The notes under the pieces were generated by a model that worked only from the letters and a program-made list of their open reading frames with translations, made no database searches and had not been told where the DNA came from. This document shows, piece after piece, positions 1 through 12,700 of a stretch of DNA of 64,000 nt (position 1 is its first letter; each line of letters begins with the position of its first letter). The translations under genes and the position numbers were made by a program. This stretch comes from Blepharisma stoltei (taxonomy: Eukaryota; Ciliophora; Heterotrichea; Heterotrichida; Blepharismidae): NCBI GenBank assembly GCA_914767885.1, contig CAJZBQ010000017.1, forward strand, positions 496,001 through 560,000. Direction: 5' to 3'.

Positions 1-172
<172 letters not shown>

Positions 173-207
173 TTTACGTTTTATCGCACCCGAGGTGCCT
201 TAATCTT

Positions 208-915
208 TTATTTCTCATTACTCTTCGTCAAAATCTCTGATTGCATCATTTTCTCCATTTTCCAGATTCTTCTTCATTTCCATCTCCTACTTCGTTCCTT
301 ATTATCTCCAGTTCCTCTAATTTTTCTTTTCAGATTCGTCTTGCTTTTCTCCCTTTCTTTCTTTCTCAATTCATTTTCTTTTACCAAGTTCATGAGTGAT
401 TTTGTCCTTTTCCCTCCAAATCTTCCATTTTTCTTTTCTTTCTTCGCGGGTGAAACACTTGCCACTATGTTTTTTAGCACAGTGACCTTTACTTCTTCCA
501 ATGTGATCTTCATGTAGACTTCCCCAATACATGCAGCAATAGCTTCACCACATCGGCGCTCATCCACATGCTCATGTTTATCTCTAAGTTCATCATCAAA
601 TTTCACTATATATCCAAGTTTATCATTATAAAATTTTTCATGCATCTCATACGCATCTCCATACTCATCTTCATATCCTTCATCATAAAAGTCTCCATAT
701 GCGTCTTCATATACATCTTCATATGCATCTTCATATGCATCTACATATGCATCCTCATATTCATAATTATCTTCATGCCTGTAAAGCAATAGTTGTTTGG
801 GGTTGAGGCTGTAGCAAATCATGGTAACCACTGCACTGATCCATAGTCTGAAGCTTCAGCAAGAGGTTGTGGTGAAGGTCCAAAATGGGTTTGTGCGCCA
901 AACTGAGTTCGCCAT
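208..915 (-). CDS. Acidic EDAY-repeat protein carried in an insertion
   Basis: Hypothetical protein, not recognised. The secure coding part runs from the ATG at 831 to TAA at 208-210, with one in-frame TGA (274-276) read as Trp. An in-frame ATG at 913-915 with an open frame could extend the N-terminus by 28 residues, so the start is uncertain. The protein is bipartite. An N-terminal stretch of degenerate E-D-A-Y repeats (roughly 779-655) is strongly acidic, and the C-terminal half is Lys/Arg-rich with a basic tail. Such an acidic-basic layout suggests a nucleic-acid or chromatin-associated protein, but no family is claimed. It lies immediately left of an inverted-repeat element end at 1019, which abuts the truncated end of T1, so it appears to be cargo of a large insertion. 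A similar arrangement occurs inside T2. Confidence 0.6.
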
Positions 916-924
916 GAATTCAGA

Positions 925-1019
925 AAATGTATTTTAAAAAATTTTCTATATAATTTGTTTTAAAAAAAAAAAAAACGTGAGAGAACAAAAAAATCTTGTT
1001 CACTCACGGAGGGGGGGAG
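925..1019. mobile_element. Right end of class-A (CTCC/GGAG) inverted-repeat element
   Basis: The stretch carries the terminal hairpin typical of these elements: a degraded GTGAGAGAACAAAA copy at about 976-990 facing GTTCACTCACGGAGGGGGGGAG at about 998-1019. It ends exactly where T1 coding stops. The matching left end is not visible and may lie beyond the acidic gene or outside the window. Confidence 0.7.
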
Positions 1020-4000
1020 TTGGACATTAAATTGGAAAAATGATTTTTTCTTAATTCTTTTGATTCTGCTCTGAATTGCTCAAAAGTATTATCTACCATT
1101 TTTTGAGGATTTGGGAAAGCATATGACGTTTTAAATAGAGAAATCATATATGGCGACATTGTTTCCCTAGAAAAAATACTTAATCTTGAAATTAAGGCTC
1201 TCCGAAGGTTAAAATTGTTTAAAAGTAAAGGTCTATTAATCATCATTTCTTCACAGTCTTTATAGATGTAGAAATACGTTAAAAAATAATAGGAAGCTGC
1301 TATAATAAAAAATATCAATATTCTTCAAGCATAGTATCAGTGCAAAGATGATTTAGCATCATGGGTGCTATGAATATTTTTTAAAACTTCTACATTGGAT
1401 TCATTATTGCAATCTTCTCCATAAAATAGCATTAATCGATCAATTGAAGAATTTTTGAGCTTTATCATAGCAAGCCGAGCATTATTGAGCATAAATCTCC
1501 AAAATTCATCATGTGATTTTGATACTGAAATAATAAACAAAAAAACAATAGCAGCTAAAAATCCAAGTATCAGCAATCCTACAACAATTAAAGTATAAAT
1601 AAAAATCCCTGTTACTTTAACTCTATCTTGTTCGCAACTAACAATTTTATTGGTTGTCATATTTGTATATTCAAATGGATATGAAAGGCCATTTAAATAT
1701 AAAAACTTTGTATGGGAAGTAAAATCCTGTTTTAAAGATAGGCAATTAACTCTTCTCAAACTTTAATGAGCAAAATCGTGAAAAAAGTCTAATTTTTTGT
1801 AGAAATTAAAAAAATTAATATAATTTATTTTTCGACACACTTTAAACAAGAAAACAATTTTGCTCGCTCATGAAAAGAGATAATAAGCACTTGCTTGCCC
1901 TAAATAATAATTACAGTAATAATAAACATTGAAATTATGTCATATAGATTATCATAACCAATAACAGGACGACCACTGTCAAAATTTCATAGCGGGATTA
2001 TTGGTTCTTGGATAATTTTAGAAGCTTCACAATATGACCATAATTTGAAATCATCCAAAATATCATCTTTTATAATATCTAATTCATCAAGAATGCTGCT
2101 AAATCCTAAAGCAAAGCTATCCATTTGGGCTTCCGTATATAAATTAGATTTTGCAGCCTTGTCAAGCGTTCGTATAGAATCTGTTGCAGCTTCAAAGTAA
2201 TAAAGCAGATTTCCAAGATGCCCAAGAGAGCTCATTCTTGATGTTCGAGAAACATCTATTACTATGTAGGCTAATATGCTTTGGCGCCCTTATAGATCGA
2301 CCATTAGATTCAATTTTAAAGCCAATATTGTCAGTTCCCTAGTCAAAATTAGTAAAACAAAAAATTGAAATTCAACCTATGTCTCCCAAATTTACCAATT
2401 GCATGTGGTTGCCATCTTAATTTGGCTTGAGAATAAACTATATTAGCATTACGTTTGAACCTAAAGACCGATCAATAAAGTGTGTGAGCTATATGGCTAT
2501 CATAGTAACGATGACTGAGATCATCTGAATAATATTTACCATAAAAAATAGAACCCATTGAAGTATGCTTATTTTTTGTTTAGTCTTTAATAATAGTCAT
2601 TTAGCATAGTTTGAGTCTTTACTATTGCTATTTCTTGAAGAAGAATGCTTGGAAGAACTCTCTATTTGAAGGCCAATTCTTTTATTTTCAAATTGCATGC
2701 ATTTTGCATTATTTTCACTATAGAAAGAAGCATTTTGGGCTAGATTCCTGGGAAAATATTGTACAGGTTTAGAGCTATCTGGTAGTAGATTTCTGCATAA
2801 AAAATCATTGACCTCTTTATTTTGAGAAAATTCTGATTGGCTTTCATTTTCTGCTGATTTTCATTTTAAAATTTCTTCTTGGTCAAATAGAGCAAACAAA
2901 ATATTAAAACATGTAGATTTTATAATAGTTTTCATGTAAACAAGTGCTATTTCTCCATCAAAAAATTATTATTTTTACCATTTATGGCAAAATGCTGCTT
3001 TAGGAGCGACAAAAATCCCAAAATTTTGGCCAAAGGTCACGAGTTCGTAGGTGGAAATTTTTGGGGTGCAGGTTTAGGCTGACTGGGCTTCCCCTCAATC
3101 TATAGACAAGAAGACTAACGGGTGTAACACCAATCTGCCACTTTTGGAGGAGGAATTATGCTGCCTTTCAATGGCAGGTGTAGTTCCAAAAGGAGTCATT
3201 GGATGATCTCTCATACCCTGGCACTGCTGATGGTTAAGAGAGTCCTTTGCTGTAATTTTTGGTCCAGTAGGCTTGGGTGAGTTTCCCGATAGACTGATGA
3301 AGTCACCTTTTCTGTGGCCCTGAAGGAAAAGGGTGTGGGTGGCTTAAGTCCCTAGCGTCGCATGTTGCGTTATTAAGAAGCTCACTAGCCATGGGTTTAA
3401 TAATCCTAGTTTAATCCCTCTAATCTAAATTTCTCTATCAAAAATATTGAAAAAGAATGGATTATCGCTTGGATTATTTCAAATGCTAAAACAAGAAATT
3501 ATATTTGTGGCCGGCATGTTTTTAGCATCTTTTACAGTACTTTTAACTGAATAGCAAAATAATTCTGAGTGATTGAGGATAATATTTTCTTGAGAAAGTA
3601 AAGCAATTTGGCGATTTGAAGGTATTGGCTTAAAAGAAACTAAAAAATAAATATTATTGTGAAAAGCAGTCAGTCTAATCATAATGTTGCACTCTACCAA
3701 AAAATCATTGCTTGCTTTAAAAAATAATGATTTATGAGAAGGAATTTCTGCTATAGTGCATTCTTGTAAAAAAAATTTCATTGATTTTTCATGAATAATG
3801 TCAAAAGGAGAAGGAATAAAATTGTTTAATGGAGACCCTTTAGCGTTTACTATAGAAGTTTTCAATATTTGCGCAGCAGTTTCATTAATATATGAGATTA
3901 TACCAAAAGCGTATTCTGTACAAGAAATAAGCATAACCCCAATATTTTTACCATAATTTTCTAAAGCTTCATATTCGTTTCTTTTTATATAGAAATTTAA

Positions 4001-6526
4001 TCCATCTTTCTTTTTATTTATTAGGCCTGCTTCTTCAGTATTTCCTATTATATTCATAATTAATATGGTGGCGGCGACAAATATGTCCTTACCGATGACG
4101 CACCACTGTAGGCGTCAAAATAGCTTCATAGCCTAAATTAAGATTCAATGCTACCCTGGCAAGCAAGAGTCCGGTGGTCGCAAGCGTGCGAAGGCATCAA
4201 ATCTAAGAGACCTTAAGACTCTTAATTTAATTATTATATTCTCAAGAAAGCTTGAATAATATTCATAAGCTTCTATAATTTGTTAGAAAAATTTCTTGTC
4301 CTATAATTTTGTCAAATAATCGACTTAAATGCAAATTTTTAAATAAATCATATTATTAATTTTTTTTTTTGCAATCAAATACAAAATAATTTTGACATGC
4401 TAAAAATGTTGCCAATTCCAAGAAATTTTTCATTAATTAAAACATAAAGTGAACTTAAATCTTTAGAAAAAACATTTTTATGTCTTTTGCGATCTTCGGA
4501 GTCATGATAATATTATTATTTAATTCATCAGTGCTATAGTGAATTATTAATTATATAAATTTTATTGATAGGCATATTTATATTGATGAATAAATGAAAA
4601 TTTATTCATCAGACACTTACTTATGTCTAGTCAAACCAAACCCATTAAGAAATTCTTCTAACGCATTATATATTTTTGTGTATTTCAATCAATTTCTTAT
4701 ACCCCTCATTGATTTTATTCATATTATTAGAAGTTTTGTTAACTAAATTTATCAAATTTGCTATACTTGGCTTTTTTGAAATAAACTCATTGTATAATTT
4801 TATAACGATATTGCATAAATTTTTATCTTTATATCTTATCTTTTTAAATTCTTGCAAAAATTCTAAAAAATTTATATCACTGAGTTTTCTGTGCTTTTTT
4901 CCTGATAGTTTATTGTATATTTTTCATTCTTGAATATCCCCTTCTAATGAATATTTAGCTTTCGAAATTTTTGACAGCTTTATTCTTGCTAACCTTTCAT
5001 TTTTTATTATTGAATAGCAAAAATTAAATTCTCATATAACAAAAATCTTATTTTTCTCGAACCTCTTCATTTTTCAGTAAATTTTGAATAAATCCAAAAT
5101 TTCTATTTTATTTTCATTAAATTTATCAATAAGTAAATGCCTGAATTTTCTTTCAAAGTCAAACTGGTTTTTAGGGATTTCACAGTTTACATTTAATTTT
5201 TTGTGTCTATAGATGACAATCCATATTGTTGAATAAATAACAAATGGCTGCAAAAATATATTAAAAACCAAAATTATTTCTGAATTATCTAAAGTTTCTC
5301 CCAAAATAAAAATTAATAAAGTTGTCGAAAACATCATCAATTTGCAAGACTGGATTCAATTTTCAATTGAATTGTAGTATTGGACCACTTTCTCCCTTAT
5401 CACGAGAGAGCAAAACCATTGGAAAAATCCTTATTTTTAAGGTAAGAAGAACAAAATATTTTATTAATAAAAATTGTTTTATAAAATAATATTTTTTATA
5501 TATATAAATTAGTATAGTGAAATCTCTAGCTAATTCTTAGCCTGCATTTAAAACATAAATTTTAGATTTTAAATTAACTTTTCTTTCCCATTTTTTGCGG
5601 TTTTTATTTTTTAAATTTACAAAAAGATAGATTTAAAAAAAATGAATCCCTCCATAAGCGAGCAAAATTTTTTGTTTGCTCACTAAGGGAAGAGATTTAA
5701 TAGATTTTAAAGCCAAATATAAAGACAGAATAAATACTAAACTTTGATATTGAATAATATTTTCATTTCCAAAAGAAATATATAAAATACATAAAATAAT
5801 ATAAAAAAGTTTAACCTGCAAATCTAATTTTGATGATGACCTTGATCTTATATTCTTTTTTAGATGAGAATGCTTCATATCGCATAAAAACAATTCTGAA
5901 AAAATCAAAATGATTATAAAAATAAAAATCAAAAATATTGAAATAATTACGGTTGGGGAGCTAAATTTATTATCTTGTATTCTAATTCCATATTCTTCTA
6001 TATAGTTTGATTTATTTACGTAATATTTCAACCCTATCATTATAAGCTTAGAGCTTGGAATTATTCCAATTGTTACAAAAATAAATAGGAGAGCTTTAGG
6101 TAAAAATGTCAAAAAATATTGAGGCTTTTTATTTTTATGGTAGAGGCAACCAAGAATTAGTAAAATTGCAAATTCTGTTGCTATTAAAGTTAAAGTTCCA
6201 TTCAAACAGTAATCAATTAACCCTAATTCAGCACAAATTGAGTCATAGCTAGCATACCCTAAAAATTTTCATATATTCTCATAGCCTTCTCATTCTGATA
6301 TATTGGCATTTGGATATCAAGTCAATTTAATTAATTGTAAGGTTAAAATCGTATTCGTCGCTATTTCATAAGCTACTTGGCTTTTCAGTAGATTTTTAGG
6401 CTTGTATTTTTGATTTATAAGATTTTCAAATAGGTTATAAAAAAAATTTCTAAATTGCTCAAGCCGTACTTGCTTTGATAAAATTTCATGTGCGTCTAAA
6501 TTTGCTTTTCCTCACATAGCAGACAT
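1020..6526 (-). CDS. T1: TmcB-like PAS polytopic membrane protein, C-terminus cut off by an insertion
   Basis: The ATG at 6526-6524 opens a frame matching T2 (N-terminus MSAMWGKA). Membrane segments follow (about 6205-5680), then the ERKFR-type linker and helical region, a PAS-like domain around 4057-3480 (motifs YINETAAQILKTS, FIPSPFD), a charged linker and the C-terminal transmembrane half down to 1020. There the LMSN residues run into an element and the last ~130 residues expected from T2 are missing. The coding sequence is interrupted by insertions at 5392-5695, 4276-4670, 4056-4232, 2968-3428, 2278-2494 and 1750-1880. Introns of 15 nt lie at 2525-2539 and 1900-1914. TGA codes Trp. The family assignment rests on the helical-plus-PAS layout. 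A signalling/sensor role is inference. Confidence 0.72.
1750..1880. mobile_element. Class-A TNA-flanked element in T1 (131 bp)
   Basis: Ends CTCTTCTC...AAAAGAGA with TAA on both sides (1747-1749 and 1881-1883). Inner inverted copies resemble ATGAGCAAAA and CTCGCTCATG. T2 has no element at this site. Confidence 0.75.
2278..2494. mobile_element. TA/TAT-flanked insertion in T1 (217 bp)
   Basis: T2 is continuous here (about 9985-10020). T1 has an extra block flanked by TAT whose removal gives an equal-length alignment. The ends are weakly inverted (near GACCATTAGATTC and CCTAAAGACCGATC). Confidence 0.6.
2968..3428. mobile_element. Retroposon-like insertion in T1 with ~19-bp target duplication
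   Basis: A GC-richer block without an ORF interrupts T1. It is flanked by near-identical 19-20 bp copies (2949-2967 ATTTCTCCATCAAAAAATT; 3429-3448, two differences). The right end carries an AT-rich tail with CTAATCTAA repeats. This pattern is typical of target-primed retroposition. Confidence 0.72.
4056..4232. mobile_element. Short retroposon-like insertion in T1 (177 bp)
   Basis: Flanked by perfect 9-bp repeats ATTATATTC (4047-4055 and 4233-4241). The GC-richer body ends in an AT tail (CTTAATTTAATT). T2 reads straight through at the equivalent point, between the IAGNIEEA-type residues and the preceding helix. Confidence 0.68.
4276..4670. mobile_element. TA-flanked AT-rich insertion in T1 (~395 bp)
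   Basis: Removing the block between TA at 4274-4275 and TA at 4669-4670 leaves a sequence of the same length as T2 (11120-11140). It is very AT-rich, has no ORF of note and no strong terminal inverted repeat. It behaves like an IES. Confidence 0.65.
5392..5695. mobile_element. Class-A element in T1 (304 bp)
   Basis: Begins CTCCCTTATCACGAGAGAGC and ends with TTTGCTCACTAAGGGAAGAGA, inverted to each other. The internal part matches the shared AT-rich core (GTGATAAT-like, AAACATAAATTTTA). It is flanked by TTT rather than TNA. Deletion restores the frame to the S-I-K-x-x-QYYN motif seen in T2. Confidence 0.75.
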
Positions 6527-6759
6527 AATATTAAGGGAAGATTTAATGGACTAAATATTTACCAAAACTCATATTATAATGTTTATTTAATCGCGCATTT
6601 GAAATATATAAAATAAATGGAATAATAATAATAATTTTTTATGAATTAAAATAATAATAATTTATATCTGGGGTTTGAATGATATAATTCAATTATTTAT
6701 CTTTAAATGTTGCATTAGTTATTATATATAATGATTAAAATTATTTACATGAGCTCTCC

Positions 6760-9700
6760 CTACTCAGCTTCCGTCAACAAGATACTTTGAAGCATTGAAA
6801 GTTTGTTAAGTTTTGCTGCTTGGGCTATAAAAAAGGGTCAATAATAAAAGAAAAACAAAAATAAGACAGCCATTGTATAAAAAACTGTGGCATTGATGAT
6901 AATATTCAATTTGTCTTTTATAATATTTTTAGAATCATGATCAGCAAGTAAAAACTCTTGTAAAATTTCATCTTGGGCTTCTGTAATTTTACTATTATAT
7001 CGTGAATGCTCTTTAGTTGTAAACTTTGTATTTTTAAGACTGTAAATTTCATCAACAACATCATTAGCTAAAGGATAACTTCCTTGATCTAAAGCATTTG
7101 TATCTGATTCTGTTGTTTCATAAATCCTGTCTATTAACTCTTGGGACATCAAATTACAAAAATTTTTATTTCTTAATTCTTTCGTTTTTATCATAAATTC
7201 AGTATAAGTATTTTCTACCATTTTTTGAGGATTTGGAAAGGCATATGAAGTTTTAAATAAAGTATTCATATATGGTAAATAAGCTTCTCTTGAAAAAATA
7301 CTTAATCTTGATATTAAAACTCTTCTAAGATTGAAGTTATTTAATAGCGAAGGCCGATTTATCATCATTTCTTCGCAGTCTTTGTAGATGTAGAAGTAGA
7401 CTAAAAAATAATATGAAGCTGAGATAATAAAAAAGGCTAAAATTCGTCAAGCATATGATAGGTGCAAAGAAGAGTGGGCTTTACGAATGCTATGAGGATG
7501 TTTTAAAATTTCAGCATTTGTCTCAGTATTGTAATCTGTCCCATGGATTAACATTAATCTATCAATTGAAGAATTTCTTAGTTTTACCATTCCCAGCTGA
7601 CCATTATTTAGCATAAAATTTCAAAATCCATCATGAGATTTTGATACTGAAAGGACAAATGCAAAAATAATCAGAGCCAAAATTGCAAGTATAATAAGTC
7701 CAACTGCAATTAGTGCTTGTATATTTTCTCCTGTAGTTTTCACCCTATTTATTTCACAGTCAACAATTTCATGAGTCGTCCTATTTGTATAGTCAAATGC
7801 AAATGAAAGACCATTTAAATATAAAAACTTTGTTTGATAACTCCCCCCTCTTTAAATTGGAAGAAAAACATCGGTAAAATTTGCATTTTTTGGGCACTTT
7901 AATCCTCCTTTAAATTGGGGGACAAATTTTGTTTTTCAATAGGAAATATTTTATAAATGAAAATAGTAAATTTTAGAAAAAAAATTAGTTTTGACTTAAT
8001 TTAATAAACAAAATGAAAGTAGAATGCTATTTAAATAGTTTTCACAATGAATCGATTATTTTTTTATTTAATTCTTCATAAAAATAAATTAAAAGTATAT
8101 TTATATTTTTTTAAACAAAAATTAAAGATGAAAATATTAATTTTTATAAAAATAGTTTGACCTAATTTAATAGAAAAGTGCAAGCAGAATTCTATTTAAT
8201 AATAATAATAATTTAACGGTTATCGCCCTCTAGAGGACCAATATTTTCCAAATTCTTCTTCTTTTTTCTTCCCCTTCAACTCCAATTATTTCCATCTAAA
8301 AAATTCTGTCCATACCTCACATTTTCGGCTTTTTTCTTCAAATTCAATTCTACTTCATTTAAGACTTGATATCTTCGTCCTAAACTCCTTTCATAATTTT
8401 CTACCCCAATATTATGTATATCCAAAATCTTGTTGCATTCATATCTCTTTTTTCTTCAATTTTTCTTTCCCCATGACTTGCATGCAAATTCCATTTTATT
8501 TCATCCCTTCCCTTTTCGCGGGCAAATTTTTTTGCTTGTAATCGACTCAACGCCTAAATTCCAACACTTACTCCTCCCCCCCCCCCCCCTCCGTGAGCGA
8601 ACAAAAAAATTTTGTTCGCTCACGGAGGGGGGTTAATTTTTTTTTTAAAAAAAAATTTATATATAAATTTTATAAAAAATATTTTTTTTTCGAAATTTAA
8701 AAAAATCCTAATTTGCAAAAATTGGGAAGCAAATATTAATTTAATTTGCAAAATTTTATGTTTTTAAAACGCAATTTGTTTAAAATTAAACAGAATTAGC
8801 TCTAGATTTCATTATACTAATTATCACTTATATATCAAAATTTTTTTCCATTAAAATTTTTTCTATTAAAAAAAATTTTTGTTCACTCACGGAGGGTGGT
8901 TTCTGGTCAAAAAATGGCGATTTTTCTAATGGTTTTGTTCGCTCACGGAGGGGGGGGGGAGTTAGCATTTTCTAGGGATCACCTCCTTCAGAATCCTTAC
9001 TCTCTGGTGTACCTTGGCCTTCAGCTTTATCTCCAGCATTCCCAACCTCAGTGTTGTCCTTGATTCCACTTTCATCACTTGAGGTTTGAACTATTTCCAC
9101 AGGCCGAGTGCCTGTTGTTGCATAAAGCGGCGTAGTTGTCTCACTATCAAGCACTTCTTCAGTTTGGTTCCAAGCCCAGGATACAAATCTTCCTCATATT
9201 TCATCTTCATCTTCTTCATCATAATCATCATGGTCATCGTAGTTGCTTCAGTAATCCTCCTCAGATTCATAGTCAGAAAAGAACTCTTCTGGTGGCATCA
9301 AGTATTCTTCTGCATTGAGAGCAATATCTGTACCATTTAGCCATTCTTCCTCGTTCTCTGACATGCCGCCAAACTCCATGACTTTCCAATGCTGCTTCAT
9401 CATCCTTGATACCTGGCTAGAAGGCAGTAATTCCCTTCCCTTCATGTACAGCTTTAATTCTTCTTCTAAAATCAAGCGTCGCGCACTCATTGAACACTTT
9501 AAACATGCCATTTAAAACCTTAAAAATTTAGAATTCTATTTAAATAGTTTTTTCACATTGAATCAATTTATTTTTTTATTTAAGTAAAGTCTTGTTTTAA
9601 AGGTACTTTACCCAGTACTTTCTTACCCTAAATAGAGATTACTGTGTCAATAAATCTCGAAATAAAATTGTACAGATTATCATAATCAATAGCTGGTTTA

Positions 9701-12700
9701 CCACTATCAAAATTTCATAAAGGAACTATTTGGTCGTCAATAATTTCAGAAGCTTTGCAATATGTTCATAATTCAAAATCAGCTAAAATGCTGTCTCTTA
9801 TAATGTCTATTTCATCAAGAATGTTACTAAAATCTAATGCAAAACCCTCCATCTGAGCTGTCGTATAAATGGAATTTTTTGATGCTTTGTCTAATGTTCG
9901 AATAGACTCTGTTGCCGCTTCAAGGTAATATAGCAGATTTCCAAGATGCCCAAGAGAGCTCATTCTTGAAGTTCGAGATACATCTGAAATTATATAAGCT
10001 AGCATAGCTATCATAGTAATGATAACTGAAATCATCTATTTAGTTTTTACCATAATAAACAGCACCCACTGAAGCACAGAAATTTTCCTTTTCGACTGCA
10101 ATAATAATCTTTTGGCTTGATTTGAGCCTTTACTATTGCTGTTTCTTGAGGAGGACAGCTTTGAAGGGTTTTCTATTTGGCTTTCTATCTTTTTATCACA
10201 ATCTATATTCGGAAATTTATTAGTAGTAAGAACAGCTTCTTTTTCAAAGTTTTTAGGGGAAAATGGGGCATTTGTTGAGAAAACGTTTTTAGGTGACAAA
10301 AATCCATTTGATTGATCATTTTTTGCTTCATTTTGTGAGTGCTCATAAAACTCTAATTGATTTTCATCCTCTTTAAGTTTCCACTGCTTGATTTCTTTTT
10401 CATCATTTATTACAAGCAGATAACAAAATCTTGTATTTCTTATCGTTTTTTGGATATGAACAAATGCAATTTCTTTTGAAAAAAAATTTAGAATCAAGGG
10501 CTCGTAGTTTAACATTCTATTTGTGTTTAGATAAGGAGCTATATCTGAAAGTGGCTTTCCTGAAGCGATTTTAATTGGATTGTTTATGAAGTAACAGAAT
10601 AATTCTGAATGATTAAGGATAATGTTTTCTGGGGATAGCAAAGCGATTTGTCGTTTTGAAGAAACTGGTTTAAATGAAACTAAAAAGTAAGAATTGTTGT
10701 GAAAAGTTGTCAATTTTATCATAATATTGCATTCTATCAAGAAGCCACTATTTGATTTAAAAAATAAAGATTTATGGGAACAAATTTCTGTTGTTATGCA
10801 ATCTTGTAAAAAAATTTTCATTGATTTTCCATGTAAAACGTCAAAAGGGGAAGGAATGAAAGTTGTGAAAGGTGTCCCATTAGCATTTATTAGGGAAGTT
10901 TTTAAGATTTGTGCCCCAGTTTCATTTATATAAGAAATTATGCCAAAAGATTCTTCAGAGCAAGAAATAAGCATAACCCCAATTGTTTTCCCATAATTTT
11001 CTAGACTTTGATATTCATTTCGTTGACTATAAAAATTTAATCCATCTTTTTTTTTATTTATTAGGCTTGCTTCTTCAATGTTTCCTGCGATATTTTCAAG
11101 AAAGCTTGAATAATGTTCATAAGCCTCAATATTTTTGTGTATTTCAATCAATTTCTTATATCCTTCTGTAATTTTATTGATTTTATTCGCAGCTTTAATA
11201 GCTAAATGCATTAGCTTAGATATATTTGGCTTTCTTAAACTAAATTCATTATGCAAATCTACAATTGTATTGCACAATTTTTCGTCTTTAAATTTTATCA
11301 TACGAAACTCTTGCAAAAATTCTAAAAAGTTAACATCAGAAAACTGTTGGCATTTTTTGCTCTCAAGTTTGTTAAATATTTTCCATTCTTGAATATCTCC
11401 TTCAAATGAATATTTTGCTTTAAAAATTTTTGATAATTTTACTCTTGCTAGTCTTTCATTTTTTACTATAGAATTGCAAAAATTAAATTCCCACACAGCA
11501 AAAATTTTATTTTTCTTAAATTGACTCATTTTTCAATATTTTTTGAATAAATTCAAAGTTTCTATTTTATCTTCTCTAAATTTATCTATTAGCAAATGTC
11601 TGTATTTTCTTTCAAATTCAAATTGATTTCTCGGTATTTCATGGCTTTCTTTTAATATTTTATGCCTATAAATCACAAATTTTATTGTAAAATATATAAC
11701 TATTGGTTGCAAAATGATATTAAAAATCAAAATAATTTCCGAATTATCTAGAACTTCTCCAAAAAGAAAAATAAACAGAGCTGTGGCAATAATCATCATA
11801 TTGCATGACTGAATTCAGTTTCCAACTACATTATAATATTGTAAAATAAAAATAGATTTTATAGCTAAGCACAAAGACAGCAAAAACATCAAAATTTGAT
11901 GCAGAATAATATGTTCACTTCCAAAAGAAATATATGAAGTACATAAAATGATATAAAATAGCTTTATCTGCAAATCTAATTCTGACGAAGACCTTGATTT
12001 AATATTTTTTTTGTGATGAGAATGCTTCATATCGCATGAGAAAATTTCATAAGACATCAAAATAAAACAAAGCAATATAAGCGAAAAAATTGATAATGTT
12101 GTACTTATTTCATTAATTTCATTGGGTTCTATTCTAATTCCATATTCTCTTATATAAGTAGATCCAATTATGTAATATTTTAATGTAACAATAAGAAGCA
12201 TGAAACTTGGAATATTGCCAGTCATGTGCTAGGAATTTTTTCCTTCCTCGGAATTTTGGTCTAGAAAAAATTTAAATTATATTAAATGGCTAACGAGGGA
12301 ATAAAAATACCTGAAGAAATTCCATACAGAAAAACACTCCGATTAAATGACATGGAGCCAATTTGGAATTATTCCAACTATAGTAAAAATAAATAGAATA
12401 ATTTTGGGTAAAAATGTCACAAAATATGGAAGCTTTTTATTTGTGTAAGTGGAGAAGCCAAGAAGAAGTAAAAATACAAATTCTATAGCTAGTAAAATAA
12501 AAGTTGTAAGCCGGCAGTAGCTCATCAGCCCTGATTCTGCACAAATTGAGTCGTAACTAATATATCCTAACACTTTTCATATACTTCTGTAACTTTCCCA
12601 TTCAGAAAGGCTGGAATCTGGATATCACATCAACCTAATTGCTTGCAAGGCCAAAACTATGTTTACTGAAATTTCATAGACTGCTTGGCTCTTAGACTTC

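Larger units (their letters stand above)
7841..9584. mobile_element. Composite gene-bearing insertion in T2 (1744 bp), TAA-flanked
   Basis: Bounded by TAA at 7838-7840 and 9585-9587. Exact deletion restores the T2 frame. The left end is CTCCCCCC followed by CTTTAAATTGG (class-A subfamily 2 end). The right end is AT-rich (TTTTTATTTAAG) without an obvious inverted match. A ~50-bp block near 8022-8073 is repeated at 9531-9582. It contains an acidic-protein gene (8972-9511) and a nested class-A element (8571-8961). Confidence 0.75.

Noticed and set aside
568-792. Plus-strand open frame of Ile/Phe/Met/Cys residues
   Set aside because: Antisense shadow of the EDAY-repeat gene; composition is what the complement of GAA/GAT/TAT codons produces.
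8430-8636. Plus-strand frame ending in a Pro run and LREP-like residues
   Set aside because: Runs into the inverted-repeat end of a class-A element; the Pro run is the C tract.
9086-9340. Plus-strand frames opposite the acidic gene
   Set aside because: Antisense of the better supported 8972-9511 gene, with no conserved features.
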